A stretch of 64,000 bases of DNA. Origin: Phycicoccus flavus (GTDB lineage: Bacteria > Actinomycetota > Actinomycetes > Actinomycetales > Dermatophilaceae). The notes under the pieces are model-generated. The model searched no databases. It saw only the letters and a list, made by a program, of their open reading frames with translations, and had not been told where the DNA came from. Numbering within the stretch: the first letter of the stretch is position 1; each line of letters opens with the position of its first letter. The translations under genes and the position numbers were made by a program. Below, piece after piece: positions 55,459 to 64,000 of the stretch. The stretch spans positions 1 through 64,000 of the forward strand of contig NZ_SAYU02000002.1 of assembly GCF_004025965.2 (NCBI RefSeq). Reading direction: 5' to 3'.

Positions 55459-55862
55459 GCGGCCCCGCCGTCGACTGGGACGCGCTGCACGCCGAGGCCG
55501 TCCGGATGACCGAGCGCGCGTACTGCCCCTACAGCGAGTTCCCGGTGGGGGTCGCCGGGCTCGTCGACGACGGACGGGTCGTCGCCGGCTGCAACGTCGA
55601 GAACGCCGGCTACGGCGTGACCCTGTGCGCCGAGTGCGGCATGGTCTCGTCCTTGCACGCGACCGGCGGCGGGAGGCTCGTCGCCGTGTGGTGCGTCGAC
55701 GGGCGGGGCGAGACCCTCATGCCCTGCGGCCGCTGCCGCCAGCTGCTCTGGGAGAACGGCACCCCGGACACCGTGCTGCGCACGCCCGAGGGCGACCTGC
55801 CGATGCGCGAGGTCCTGCCGCAGGCCTTCGGCCCCGAGGACCTCGTCACCCACCGTCCCTGA
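55455..55862 (+). CDS. cdd: Cytidine deaminase
   Basis: 135 residues. CAECG (Cys58, Glu60) and MPCGRCRQLL (Cys91, Cys94) form the zinc site and proton shuttle of the small tetrameric cytidine deaminases; GCNVENAGYG is the substrate loop. It converts cytidine or deoxycytidine to uridine or deoxyuridine. GTG start overlapping the amidohydrolase stop. Thymidine phosphorylase follows, giving a pyrimidine nucleoside salvage pair. Confidence 0.96.
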   Translation: MSGPAVDWDALHAEAVRMTERAYCPYSEFPVGVAGLVDDGRVVAGCNVENAGYGVTLCAECGMVSSLHATGGGRLVAVWCVDGRGETLMPCGRCRQLLWENGTPDTVLRTPEGDLPMREVLPQAFGPEDLVTHRP

Positions 55863-55913
55863 CCTCGTCGACCCGGGCGGCCGCGGCGTGGGCCGGCTGC
55901 CATGATGGGCCGC

Positions 55914-57203
55914 GTGAGCGAAGCCTTCGACGCCGTGGACGTCATCAGCGCCAAGCGGGACCGCCGCGAGCTGTCCGACGACGAGATCCGCTGGGTGCTG
56001 GACGCCTACACCCGCGGGGCGGTCGCCGAGGAGCAGATGAGCGCGCTGGCCATGGCCGTCCTCCTCAACGGGATGACCCGGCGCGAGATCGCGACGTGGA
56101 CGGCGGCGATGATCGCCAGCGGCGAGCGCATGGACTTCTCCGGTCTCAGCCGTCCCACCGCCGACAAGCACTCGACCGGCGGCGTGGGCGACAAGATCAC
56201 CCTGCCGCTGGCCCCCCTCGTCGCCGTCTTCGACGTCGCGGTCCCGCAGCTGTCCGGCCGGGGCCTCGGGCACACCGGCGGCACGCTGGACAAGCTGGAG
56301 TCGATCCCGGGGTGGCAGGCGTCGCTGGACAACGACGCGCTCATGCGTCAGCTCGAGGACGTCGGCGCCGTCGTCTGCGCGGCGGGCTCGGGGCTCGCCC
56401 CGGCCGACAAGAAGCTCTACGCCCTGCGCGACGTCACCGGCACGGTCGAGTCCATCCCGCTCATCGCCTCCTCGATCATGAGCAAGAAGATCGCCGAGGG
56501 CACCGGCGCGCTCGTCCTCGACGTCAAGGTCGGCAGCGGCGCGTTCATGAAGACCCCCGAGGACGCCACCGAGCTCGCCCGCACCATGGTCGACCTCGGC
56601 ACCGACGCCGGGGTGCGGACGGTCGCGCTCATCACCGACATGTCCACCCCGCTCGGCCTCACCGCGGGCAACGCCCTCGAGGTGCGCGAGTCCGTCGAGG
56701 TGCTCGCCGGCGGCGGGCCGGAGGACGTCGTCGAGCTCACCGTGCGACTGGCCGAGGAGATGCTCGCGGCCGCCGGGCGCGGGGGGCAGGACGTGCGCGC
56801 CGCGCTCACCGACGGGCGGGCCATGGACGTCTGGCGGCGGATGGTCGCCGCGCAGGGTGGCGACCCGGACGCGGAGCTGCCGACGGCGCGGCACACCGAG
56901 GAGGTCCTCGCCCCGGCCGACGGCGTCGTCACCGGCCTGGACGCCTACGCCGTCGGGGTCGCGGCGTGGCGGCTCGGCGCCGGCCGGGCCCGCAAGGAGG
57001 ACCCGGTGCAGGCGGCCGCGGGCGTCGAGCTGCACGTCAGGCCCGGGGCGACGGTGCGGGCGGGGGAGCGCGTCATGACCCTGCACACCGACACCCCCGA
57101 GCGGTTCGAGCGGGCGAAGGCCGCGCTGGCGGACGCCCTCGCCGTCGGTCCCGAGGGGTCGCGTCCCGCCGCCGGCTCGGTCGTCATCGACCGCATCGCC
57201 TGA
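55914..57203 (+). CDS. deoA: Thymidine phosphorylase
   Basis: 429 residues. The signature SGRGLGHTGGTLDKLESIPG is at about 107-126, and DKHSTGGVGDKITLPLAPL (phosphate and substrate loop) at about 80. It splits thymidine or deoxyuridine to the base plus deoxyribose-1-phosphate. I prefer GTG 55914 (SEAFDAVDVISAKRD, the common family opening), 7 bases after CATGAT; the ATG at 55902 lies inside that box. The C-terminal domain contains KEDPVQAAAGVELHVRPGA as expected. A perfect 15-bp hairpin follows the stop. Confidence 0.96.
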   Translation: MSEAFDAVDVISAKRDRRELSDDEIRWVLDAYTRGAVAEEQMSALAMAVLLNGMTRREIATWTAAMIASGERMDFSGLSRPTADKHSTGGVGDKITLPLAPLVAVFDVAVPQLSGRGLGHTGGTLDKLESIPGWQASLDNDALMRQLEDVGAVVCAAGSGLAPADKKLYALRDVTGTVESIPLIASSIMSKKIAEGTGALVLDVKVGSGAFMKTPEDATELARTMVDLGTDAGVRTVALITDMSTPLGLTAGNALEVRESVEVLAGGGPEDVVELTVRLAEEMLAAAGRGGQDVRAALTDGRAMDVWRRMVAAQGGDPDAELPTARHTEEVLAPADGVVTGLDAYAVGVAAWRLGAGRARKEDPVQAAAGVELHVRPGATVRAGERVMTLHTDTPERFERAKAALADALAVGPEGSRPAAGSVVIDRIA

Positions 57204-57252
57204 CCCGGGTCACGGGCCGGGCACGCTCACGGGAGGGCCCGCCCGACGAGAC

Positions 57253-57285
57253 GACGCCGCCCCCGCCGATGGCGGGGGCGGCGTC
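57253..57285. terminator. Perfect 15-bp hairpin between convergent deoA and the DUF6131 gene
   Basis: GACGCCGCCCCCGCC (57253-57267), loop GAT, GGCGGGGGCGGCGTC (57271-57285). No U-tract on either side. The symmetric position suggests a bidirectional terminator. Confidence 0.85.
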
Positions 57286-57300
57286 GGTGACGCTGGTGGC

Positions 57301-57456
57301 TCAGAACCAGTGGTTGCGTCCGCCGATCGCGCGGCCGGTGGACCCGAGGATCGCGAGGATCGCTCCGACGACGATGAGGATGATCCCGATCGTCGTGAGG
57401 ATGGAGATGCCGGCCACGAGGCCGATGACGAGAAGGATTACTCCGAGGATGATCAC
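57301..57456 (-). CDS. DUF6131-family small membrane protein, 51 residues
   Basis: Starts at GTG 57456 (AAGGAG about 10 bases upstream) and reads IILGVILLVIGLVAGISI, continues ILTTIGIILIVVGAILAILG, and ends GGRNHWF before TGA. Two membrane helices separated by a short turn and a basic GRAIGGRNHWF tail match the DUF6131 pattern common in Actinobacteria. The isoleucine-rich codons (ATC, ATT) and AT-richer leader differ from neighbours. Function unknown. It converges with deoA, with the 15-bp hairpin between them. Confidence 0.85.
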   Translation of the reverse strand: MIILGVILLVIGLVAGISILTTIGIILIVVGAILAILGSTGRAIGGRNHWF

Positions 57457-57577
57457 GCTGGCTGCTCCTTTTGTCGATGCCTTGTCTAACCTACCCCGTC
57501 GGAGAGGGCGCGAACCCCATTACGCACGGCGGTTTGCCGCCGAAGGCGGGCGGGACGGCCGCTCGGGGTGGGCTCGG

Positions 57578-57590
57578 TAGGGTGCGCGGT
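57578..57590 (+). promoter_or_regulatory. Leaderless promoter of the leader ORF before add
   Basis: TAGGGT (57578-57583) and a 7-base spacer GCGCGGT before GTG 57591. It is the only good -10-like box in the gap upstream of the adenosine deaminase gene. Confidence 0.5.
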
Positions 57591-57650
57591 GTGCTCGCCG
57601 AACCGCTGACCGCCTCCTCCCGACGGGTCGACGGGGGGCGCGGGCGATGA
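57591..57650 (+). CDS. Putative 19-codon leaderless leader ORF upstream of add
   Basis: GTG 57591 begins [18 protein letters not shown] and ends at TGA 57648-57650, which overlaps the add start codon ATG 57647 (ATGA). The -10 box TAGGGT lies 7 bases before the GTG, matching the window's other leaderless starts. No known motif; short, Arg- and Ser-rich. The exact promoter spacing and ATGA coupling suggest ribosomes loaded on this ORF re-initiate at add. An internal GGGGGG could also serve add directly. Confidence 0.5.
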   Translation: MLAEPLTASSRRVDGGRGR

Positions 57651-58729
57651 CCCCGCCGAGCGCCGAGGTCGTCCGCCGGGCCCCCAAGGCGCTGCTGCAC
57701 GACCACCTCGACGGGGGGCTGCGGCCGGCCACGGTCGTCGAGCTCGCGCGGGACTGCGGCTACGAGGGCCTGCCGACCACCGACGCCGCCGCGCTCGGCA
57801 CCTGGTTCCGCGACGCCGCCGACTCCGGGTCGCTGGAGCGCTACCTCGAGACGTTCTCGCACACCGTGGCCGTCATGCAGACCGAGGAGCAGCTGGCCCG
57901 GGTCGCGCGCGAGTGCACCCTCGACCTCGCCGCCGACGGGGTCGTGTACGCGGAGTCGCGCTTCGCCCCCGAGCTGCACATCGAGCGGGGGCTCACGCTG
58001 CCGCAGGTCGTCGAGGCCGTCCTCGCGGGGTGCCGCGCCGGGGAGGCCGAGGCGGCCGCCGCCGGGACGCCGATCCGGGTCCGCTCGCTGCTCACGGCCA
58101 TGCGGCACGCGGCGAACGGCCGGGAGATCGCCGAGCTCGCCGTCGCCTACCGGGACCGCGGCGTCGCCGGCTTCGACATCGCCGGCGCCGAGGCCGGCTT
58201 CCCGCCCACCCGCCACCTCGACGCCTTCGAGTACCTGCGCCGCGAGAACGCGCACTTCACCATCCACGCCGGCGAGGCCTTCGGGCTGCCGAGCATCTGG
58301 GAGGCGCTGCAGTGGTGCGGCGCCGACCGGCTGGGACACGGCGTGCGGATCGTCGACGACGTGGACACCGGCGGTGACGCCCCGCGGCTCGGGCTGCTCG
58401 CGGCCTACGTCCGCGACCGCCGCATCCCGCTGGAGATGTGCCCGAGCTCGAACGTGCAGACCGGCGCCGCGGCGTCCGTCGCCGGGCACCCGATCACGCT
58501 GCTCAAGGACCTGCGTTTCCGGGTGACGGTCAACACCGACAACCGGCTGATGTCCGGGACGTCGATGACCCGGGAGATGCAGCTGCTCGTCGACGAGGCC
58601 GGCTGGAGCCTGGAGGACCTGCGCTGGGTGACGATCAACGCGCTGAAGTCCGCGTTCCTCCCCTTCGACGAGCGGCTCGAGCTCATCGACCACGTCGTCA
58701 AGCCCGGCTACGCCGCCCTCGGCGCCTGA
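57647..58729 (+). CDS. add: Adenosine deaminase
   Basis: 360 residues, zinc hydrolase converting adenosine or deoxyadenosine to inosine. [14 protein letters not shown] (the His-x-His zinc pair, about residues 14-27), [10 protein letters not shown] (His and catalytic Glu, about residue 205), DRLGHGVRI (His), and [11 protein letters not shown] (zinc Asp). The catalytic motifs are complete. Length is typical of the actinobacterial add. Completes the salvage group with cdd and deoA but is separated from them by the DUF6131 gene, and has its own leaderless leader ORF. Confidence 0.95.
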   Translation: MTPPSAEVVRRAPKALLHDHLDGGLRPATVVELARDCGYEGLPTTDAAALGTWFRDAADSGSLERYLETFSHTVAVMQTEEQLARVARECTLDLAADGVVYAESRFAPELHIERGLTLPQVVEAVLAGCRAGEAEAAAAGTPIRVRSLLTAMRHAANGREIAELAVAYRDRGVAGFDIAGAEAGFPPTRHLDAFEYLRRENAHFTIHAGEAFGLPSIWEALQWCGADRLGHGVRIVDDVDTGGDAPRLGLLAAYVRDRRIPLEMCPSSNVQTGAAASVAGHPITLLKDLRFRVTVNTDNRLMSGTSMTREMQLLVDEAGWSLEDLRWVTINALKSAFLPFDERLELIDHVVKPGYAALGA

Positions 58730-58768
58730 CCGTCCCACAGCGCGGCCCGGCCCGCGCACTCGTCGGGG

Positions 58769-59599
58769 TCAGGGGAGGGGGTCGGGGGCGACGAGGCGGT
58801 CGCGCAGCGCCTGGTCGCGGGCGAGCCGGGCGGAGTCGCGGCGCCGGCGCTCGGCGACGACGGCGGCCAGCACGTACTCGGGGTGGTAGCCGGGTGGCGG
58901 CTCGGGGGCGACATGGGTCATCGTCTCGCGCAGGAGCTGGACGGCCATCGGCACCCGGGCCTCCGGGGACAGGGTGGCGGCCCGGGCGAGGAATTGCCGG
59001 ATGGCGACGGTGAGCCCCGACGGCAGCGCGGTGACGTCGGCCGCGGAGGCCCACGCCGCGAGCGGCGGCGGCATCTGCGGCGGCCGCGGCAGCTGGAGCC
59101 GGGCCCGGGTGGAGACGACGTACGTCCCCGCCGCGAGGTCGCCGAGGCGCTTGCTGCGGCCGTTGACCGCCGACGTCACGAGCGCCGGCACCCCGAGCAT
59201 GCTGTAGATCTCGACGAACCCGACGAGCGCCCGGGTGATGGCGTGCCGCGAGGTGATGGGCCCGCCGTCGTCGCGGACCGCCCGGAGCCCGAAGACGAGC
59301 TTGCCGAGGGTGCGGCCGCGGGTGACGGTCTCGACCGCGGCCGGGAAGGCGACGGCGACGAGGACGAACCCGACGAGCCCCACGGCCGTGCCGACCGCGT
59401 CCGAGGCGTTCTGGACGAGGTACCCGACGCCCCAGGTGACGCCGACGAGGAGGGCCAGGGCCACGACGAGGTCGACCAGCCCGCTCCCGGCCCGGTGCAT
59501 CGTCCCGGCCACGGGCAGCTCGACGGCCACGCCCTCCCCGGTGACGACGTCCTCGGACGCGTAGGCCCGGTAGGACGCCGGACCCCCGTACTCGCTCAC
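58769..59599 (-). CDS. RDD-family membrane protein
   Basis: 276 residues. The RDD core is at residues 35-165: MHRAGSGLVDLVVALALLVG, a second helix, VTRGRTLGKLVFGLRAVRD, and a third helix near NGRSKRLGDLAAGTYVV. The C-terminal 110 residues are soluble and Arg-rich. RDD proteins are implicated in ion or small-molecule transport, without firm roles. TAGCCT (59611 to 59606), 6 bases, GTG 59599. Divergent from spoIIM-like gene. Often neighbours the MoxR/DUF58 cluster. Confidence 0.88.
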   Translation of the reverse strand: MSEYGGPASYRAYASEDVVTGEGVAVELPVAGTMHRAGSGLVDLVVALALLVGVTWGVGYLVQNASDAVGTAVGLVGFVLVAVAFPAAVETVTRGRTLGKLVFGLRAVRDDGGPITSRHAITRALVGFVEIYSMLGVPALVTSAVNGRSKRLGDLAAGTYVVSTRARLQLPRPPQMPPPLAAWASAADVTALPSGLTVAIRQFLARAATLSPEARVPMAVQLLRETMTHVAPEPPPGYHPEYVLAAVVAERRRRDSARLARDQALRDRLVAPDPLP

Positions 59600-59715
59600 C
59601 GGGCCAGGCTAGCCGCGCTCCATCCGCCGCGGCGGCCGGTCCGGCCGGTGAGGTCCGGCGCCCGGTCCGGGCGGGTGTGCCCTCGCGGCCGCCGGTCGTC
59701 TCCTAGGCTGGACCC
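59600..59715. promoter_or_regulatory. Divergent leaderless promoters for RDD and SpoIIM-like genes
   Basis: Minus strand TAGCCT (59611-59606), 6 bases, GTG 59599. Plus strand TAGGCT (59704-59709), 6 bases, GTG 59716. The about 90 bases between the boxes show no other site I can name. Confidence 0.55.
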
Positions 59716-60711
59716 GTGGACCTCGACGCGTACGTCGCCGCGCACAGCGCCCAGTGGCGCCGGCTCGAGGAGCTCGTCGGGCGGCGCCGGCTCACCGGCT
59801 CCGAGGCCGACGAGCTGCTCGACCTCTACCAGCGGACCTCCACGCACCTGTCCGTCGTCCGGTCGGCGAGCCCCGACCCGGGGGTCGTCGCGTACCTGTC
59901 CTCGCTGCTGGCCCGCGCCCGCCTGGCGACGGCGGGCCGCCGGACGGCCTCCTGGCGCTCCTTCACCGGGTTCTTCACGGCGACCTTCCCCGCGGCCCTG
60001 TACCGGCTGCGCTGGTGGTGGGTCTCCGTGGCGCTCGTCAACGTCGCGTTCGCGTTCGTCGTCGGCTGGTACGCCTACCGGAACCCGCGGGTGTGGACCT
60101 CGCAGATGACCCCGGAGCAGATCCAGCAGTTCGTCGGCACCGACTTCGAGCAGTACTACTCCGAGTACGCGCACCTGGACTTCACCGGCCTGGTGTGGAC
60201 GAACAACGCCTGGGTGGCGGCGCTGTGCATCGCGCTGGGCGTCCTCGGGCTGCCCGTCGTGTTCATCCTCGCGAGCAACGTCGTCAACGTCGGTGTCGCC
60301 GGGGCCCTCATGGCCTACCACGGGCGGACGGCGCTGTTCTTCGGCCTCATCCTCCCGCACGGGCTGCTCGAGCTCACGGCCATCTTCGTCGCCGGCGCCG
60401 CCGGCCTGCGCATCTTCTGGGCCTGGCTGAGCCCCGGACCCGTGCCCCGTGGGCGGTCCCTGGCCCGCGAGGCCCGCACCTCGGTCGGGATCGCGCTCGG
60501 GCTGGTCGCCGTGCTGTTCGTCAGCGGAGTCATCGAGGGCTTCGTCACCCCGTCCGGGCTGCCGACCTGGGCCCGGATCGCCATCGGCGTCCTCGCCGAG
60601 ACCGCGTTCGTCCTCTACGTCTTCGTCGTCGGCCGGTCGGCCGCGGCCCGGGGCGTCACCGGCGACGTCACGCGGCGCGACTCCGGCGACGTCGTCCCCG
60701 TCGCGGCCTGA
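59716..60711 (+). CDS. SpoIIM-family (stage II sporulation protein M-like) membrane protein
   Basis: 331 residues. A soluble N-terminal 90 residues rich in Arg and Glu (RWRRLEELVGRRRLTGSEAD-like helices), then five or six membrane segments; the SpoIIM core includes FFLILPHG-type GLILPHGLLELTAIFVAGAA. In Bacillus, SpoIIM helps localise peptidoglycan hydrolysis during engulfment; in non-sporulating Actinobacteria the homolog sits beside RDD and MoxR/DUF58 genes with an unknown, probably envelope-related role. GTG 59716 follows TAGGCT by 6 bases. Confidence 0.88.
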   Translation: MDLDAYVAAHSAQWRRLEELVGRRRLTGSEADELLDLYQRTSTHLSVVRSASPDPGVVAYLSSLLARARLATAGRRTASWRSFTGFFTATFPAALYRLRWWWVSVALVNVAFAFVVGWYAYRNPRVWTSQMTPEQIQQFVGTDFEQYYSEYAHLDFTGLVWTNNAWVAALCIALGVLGLPVVFILASNVVNVGVAGALMAYHGRTALFFGLILPHGLLELTAIFVAGAAGLRIFWAWLSPGPVPRGRSLAREARTSVGIALGLVAVLFVSGVIEGFVTPSGLPTWARIAIGVLAETAFVLYVFVVGRSAAARGVTGDVTRRDSGDVVPVAA

Positions 60712-60742
60712 AGGGACAAGGCCGCCCCGGACCCGGGTCCGG

Positions 60743-62031
60743 TCAGAGCAGGCCCTGGCGCTTCAGCGCGAGGTAGTGGTCGGCCAGCCGCACGGGCAGC
60801 TCGTCCGGGGGCGCGTCGAGGACGTCGACGCCGAGCCGGCCGAGGGCGCCGGCCGCGGCCTCGCGCAGCGCCGTCGTGCGCTCGGCGGCGGCGGCGGCCC
60901 ACACCTGCTCGGACCCGTCGCGCGCCGTCCGCATCCGGGCCAGGGCCGGGTCGGAGACCGACGCGACGACGACCCGGTGGTGGGCGACGAGGGCGGGCAG
61001 GACCGGGAGCAGGCCCTCCTCGACCGCGGCGGGCTCCAGCGGCGTGAGGAGCACGACGAGCGAGCGGTGCGACGAGCGCGCGACCTCGGCCGCGAGCACG
61101 CTCCAGTCGGTCTCGACGACCTGCGGGTCCACCGGCGCCAGGGTGCTGATGACGTCGTGCAGCAGGGTGGCCCGGTCCGAGCCGGTGATGCGGGCCCGCA
61201 CGGCGCGGTCGCCGGCCAGCACCTGGACCCGGTCGCGGGCGTGCCCGGCGAGGGCGGTGAGCAGGAGAGCGGCGTCCATCGCGGCGTCGAGCCGGGGTGC
61301 GTCGTCGACCCGGCCGGCGCTCGTGCGGCCGGTGTCGACGACGACGACGATGCGGCGGTGCTGCTCCGGCTGCCAGGTCCGCACGACGAGGTCACGCCGC
61401 CGGGCGGTGGCGCGCCAGTCGATGGAGCGGACGTCGTCGCCGTCGACGTAGTCGCGCAGGCTGTCGAACTCGGTGCCCTGGCCCCGCACCCGGACGGCGG
61501 CACGCCCGTCGAGCTGCCGGAGCACGGCGAGCCGGCTCGGCAGGTGCCGGCGCGAGGGGAAGGGGTGCAGGACCCGCAGGCGCCCCGGGACCTCGACGCT
61601 GCGCTGGCGGGCCGCGAGGCGCAGCGGACCGAGGAGCCGCACGGTGACGCGGTCCGCCGCCCGGTCGCCGCGGCGCGTCGGGACGAGGGCGGTCGTCACC
61701 CGGCGGCGCTCACCGGGCGGCACGTCCAGCGGGTGCCGGGCCGGGGTGGCGCCGGCGGAGGGGGGCCAGCCGTCGCGGAGCAGCCCGCGGGCGCGGCGGC
61801 GGCCGGTGTTCTCGACGACGAGCGAGGTGCTCGCCCGCTCGCCGAGCCGGACCTGGTCGGCGCCCTCGCGGGTCAGCCGCAGCCCCCCGGGCGCGGCGGC
61901 CAGGAGCAGGTCGGCGCCCACGGCGAGCACCCACAGCAGCAGCCACGCCCACAGCGTCGACCCCGCCGGCCGCAGCACGACGGGGACGACCCCGAGGAGG
62001 AGCAGCGCCGCGGCGCGCGTCGTCAGGGTCA

Positions 62032-62032
<1 letters not shown>
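60743..62032 (-). CDS. DUF58-domain protein (von Willebrand A-like)
   Basis: 429 residues. Two N-terminal membrane helices (5-25 and 28-48), a beta domain, then the DUF58 core GTEFDSLRDYVDGDDVRSID followed by WRATARRRDLVVRTW, and a vWA-like domain with VVVVDTGRTSAGRVDD, a partial MIDAS-like motif. It works with MoxR-type AAA ATPases, likely as an envelope or assembly factor. The start overlaps the MoxR stop (TGATG), and the order DUF4350, MoxR, DUF58 runs leftward. Confidence 0.9.
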
Positions 62033-63155
<1,123 letters not shown>

Positions 63156-63159
<4 letters not shown>

Positions 63160-64000
63160 GGCGTGCGGACCTTCTCCTCGAGGTGGGCGAGCTGCTGGGC
63201 GGTGCGGACGAGGGCGGCCTCGTCCTGGGGCGGGGCGTCCCGCAGGAGGGCGTCGAGCTCGGTGGCCGGGACGCCGGTGGCGTCGGAGACGGCGGCGACG
63301 AGCTCGGGGAGACCGCCGCCGGGCGGGAGTCCCAGCCGGGCGGCGAGCCGGGTCCGGGTGGCGTGCCGCAGGACGGCCGCGGCCCGCGCGTCGGCCCGGG
63401 CGGCGCGGTAGAGCTCGGCGCGGCTCTCGGTGGTCTCGGTGGCCCGGACGACGACGGGCAGCGGCTCCGGGACGAGCCGGCCGAGCCGGCGGCCGCGGGC
63501 GACGGCGAAGGCGAGGAAGGCCAGGGCGCCGAGCCAGACCACGAGCCCGAGCCACGAGGGCCACACCGCGCCCTCGTCGGCGGGGGTCGGGTTCTCGGTG
63601 AGGTCGTCGGCGGTCGGGTGGTACCAGACGAGCCGGGGCGAGGCGCCGAGGAGCCGGACGACGAGGCCCGCGTGGTCGGCCTCGGTGACGAAGCGGTTCG
63701 TCGCGGCGTCGGGGAAGCCGACGAGGGTGACCGGGGCGTGCGCGGGGGAGGCCGGCAGGTCGACCGCGGCCCACAGCCGCGGGGACCCGGGCCCGTCGGG
63801 GGCGGCCGGGTAGCAGCCGACCGACCCGGCGGGCAGCCGGTCTCCGCTGGGGCCGAACACCCAGGACCAGCGGGCGACGGTGTCGCCGTCCTGGACCCAC
63901 GGGACCCGGCAGTCGGCGGCGGAGACCTCGTCGCCGGAGCGGGTCGCGGTGACGCCGAGGTCGAGCTCGGGCAGGACGTCCGGGGCGCCGTCGAGGAAGA
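63156..64000 (-). CDS. DUF4350-domain membrane protein, partial (5' end beyond the window)
   Basis: 281 visible residues; the frame continues past the right edge (first residues seen FLDGAPDVLPELDLG). The extracytoplasmic part includes PVTLVGFPDAATNRFVTEAD and LVWYHPTADDLTEN, then one membrane helix (SWLGLVVWLGALAFLAFAVA) and a cytoplasmic Arg-rich tail with AVLRHATRTRLAARLGLPPG. This matches the C-terminal part of DUF4350 proteins found upstream of moxR. Role unknown; acts with the MoxR/DUF58 pair. Missing its N-terminal half and start. Confidence 0.85.

Overview
The window is a very GC-rich (roughly 74 percent), densely packed actinobacterial chromosome segment. GTG starts are frequent, four-base ATGA or GTGA stop/start overlaps are common, and many genes look leaderless. 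The NADP isocitrate dehydrogenase is the large monomeric type, and the gene content (DUF6131, DUF3352, RDD, SpoIIM, MoxR/DUF58/DUF4350) fits order Micrococcales; an Intrasporangiaceae-like organism is my guess, not a demonstration. I found no rRNA, tRNA, transposase, prophage or CRISPR array.

Layout. 1-11.1 kb: a nucleobase/allantoin-type nitrogen catabolism locus. It holds a three-subunit molybdenum hydroxylase (large subunit cut by the window edge), an NCS2 nucleobase permease, a PucR regulator and, divergent from it, a DUF2877-FdrA-DUF1116 operon matching the AllH/AllF/AllG oxamate carbamoyltransferase set, followed by a GNAT. Two small genes (a 2H phosphoesterase and a hypothetical) lie between. 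11-15 kb: a membrane acyltransferase, a hypothetical, FolD and a Ca/H antiporter. 15-18 kb: a repeat-rich stretch with a 66-bp tandem repeat, MscS, two inverted copies of an 85-bp palindromic element, an orphan AbiEi/DUF559 gene and a 49-bp tandem array. 18-26 kb: malate dehydrogenase, a ceramidase-like protein, an aquaporin, a quinone-reductase-like gene with divergent TetR, monomeric isocitrate dehydrogenase and a membrane-anchored BNR-repeat protein.

26-40 kb: a Wzx/Wzy-type exopolysaccharide locus. Rightward genes encode a GT4 transferase, flippase, polymerase and a large secreted NlpC/P60-like protein with wall-binding repeats. Leftward genes encode a membrane-bound nucleotide-sugar dehydratase, aminotransferase, ATP-grasp ligase, epimerase, PglC-like phosphoglycosyl transferase and another GT4. 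40-45 kb: sulfate activation (CysQ, TauE-like exporter, CysC with an extra N-terminal domain, divergent CysD-CysN). 45-54 kb: GalK, TrpS, a second 2H phosphoesterase, mannose-1-phosphate guanylyltransferase, DUF3352, and an ABC exporter with a divergent small regulator. 54-59 kb: nucleoside salvage (M20 amidohydrolase, Cdd, DeoA, Add) plus a 51-residue membrane protein too short for routine calling. 59-64 kb: RDD, SpoIIM, DUF58, MoxR and DUF4350 genes, the last cut by the right edge.

How it fits together. The left end likely imports and oxidises a purine or pyrimidine and handles a carbamoylated downstream product. The EPS genes, GalK and ManC supply an amino-sugar-containing surface polymer, and the neighbouring PAPS-forming genes raise the possibility of sulfation, although no sulfotransferase is seen. 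The clearest window-wide signal is a recurring promoter layout: a TANNNT -10 box 6 or 7 bases before an ATG or GTG, seen strictly at twelve starts and weakly at five more. It fixes several start codons and exposes a 19-codon leaderless leader ORF translationally coupled to adenosine deaminase.
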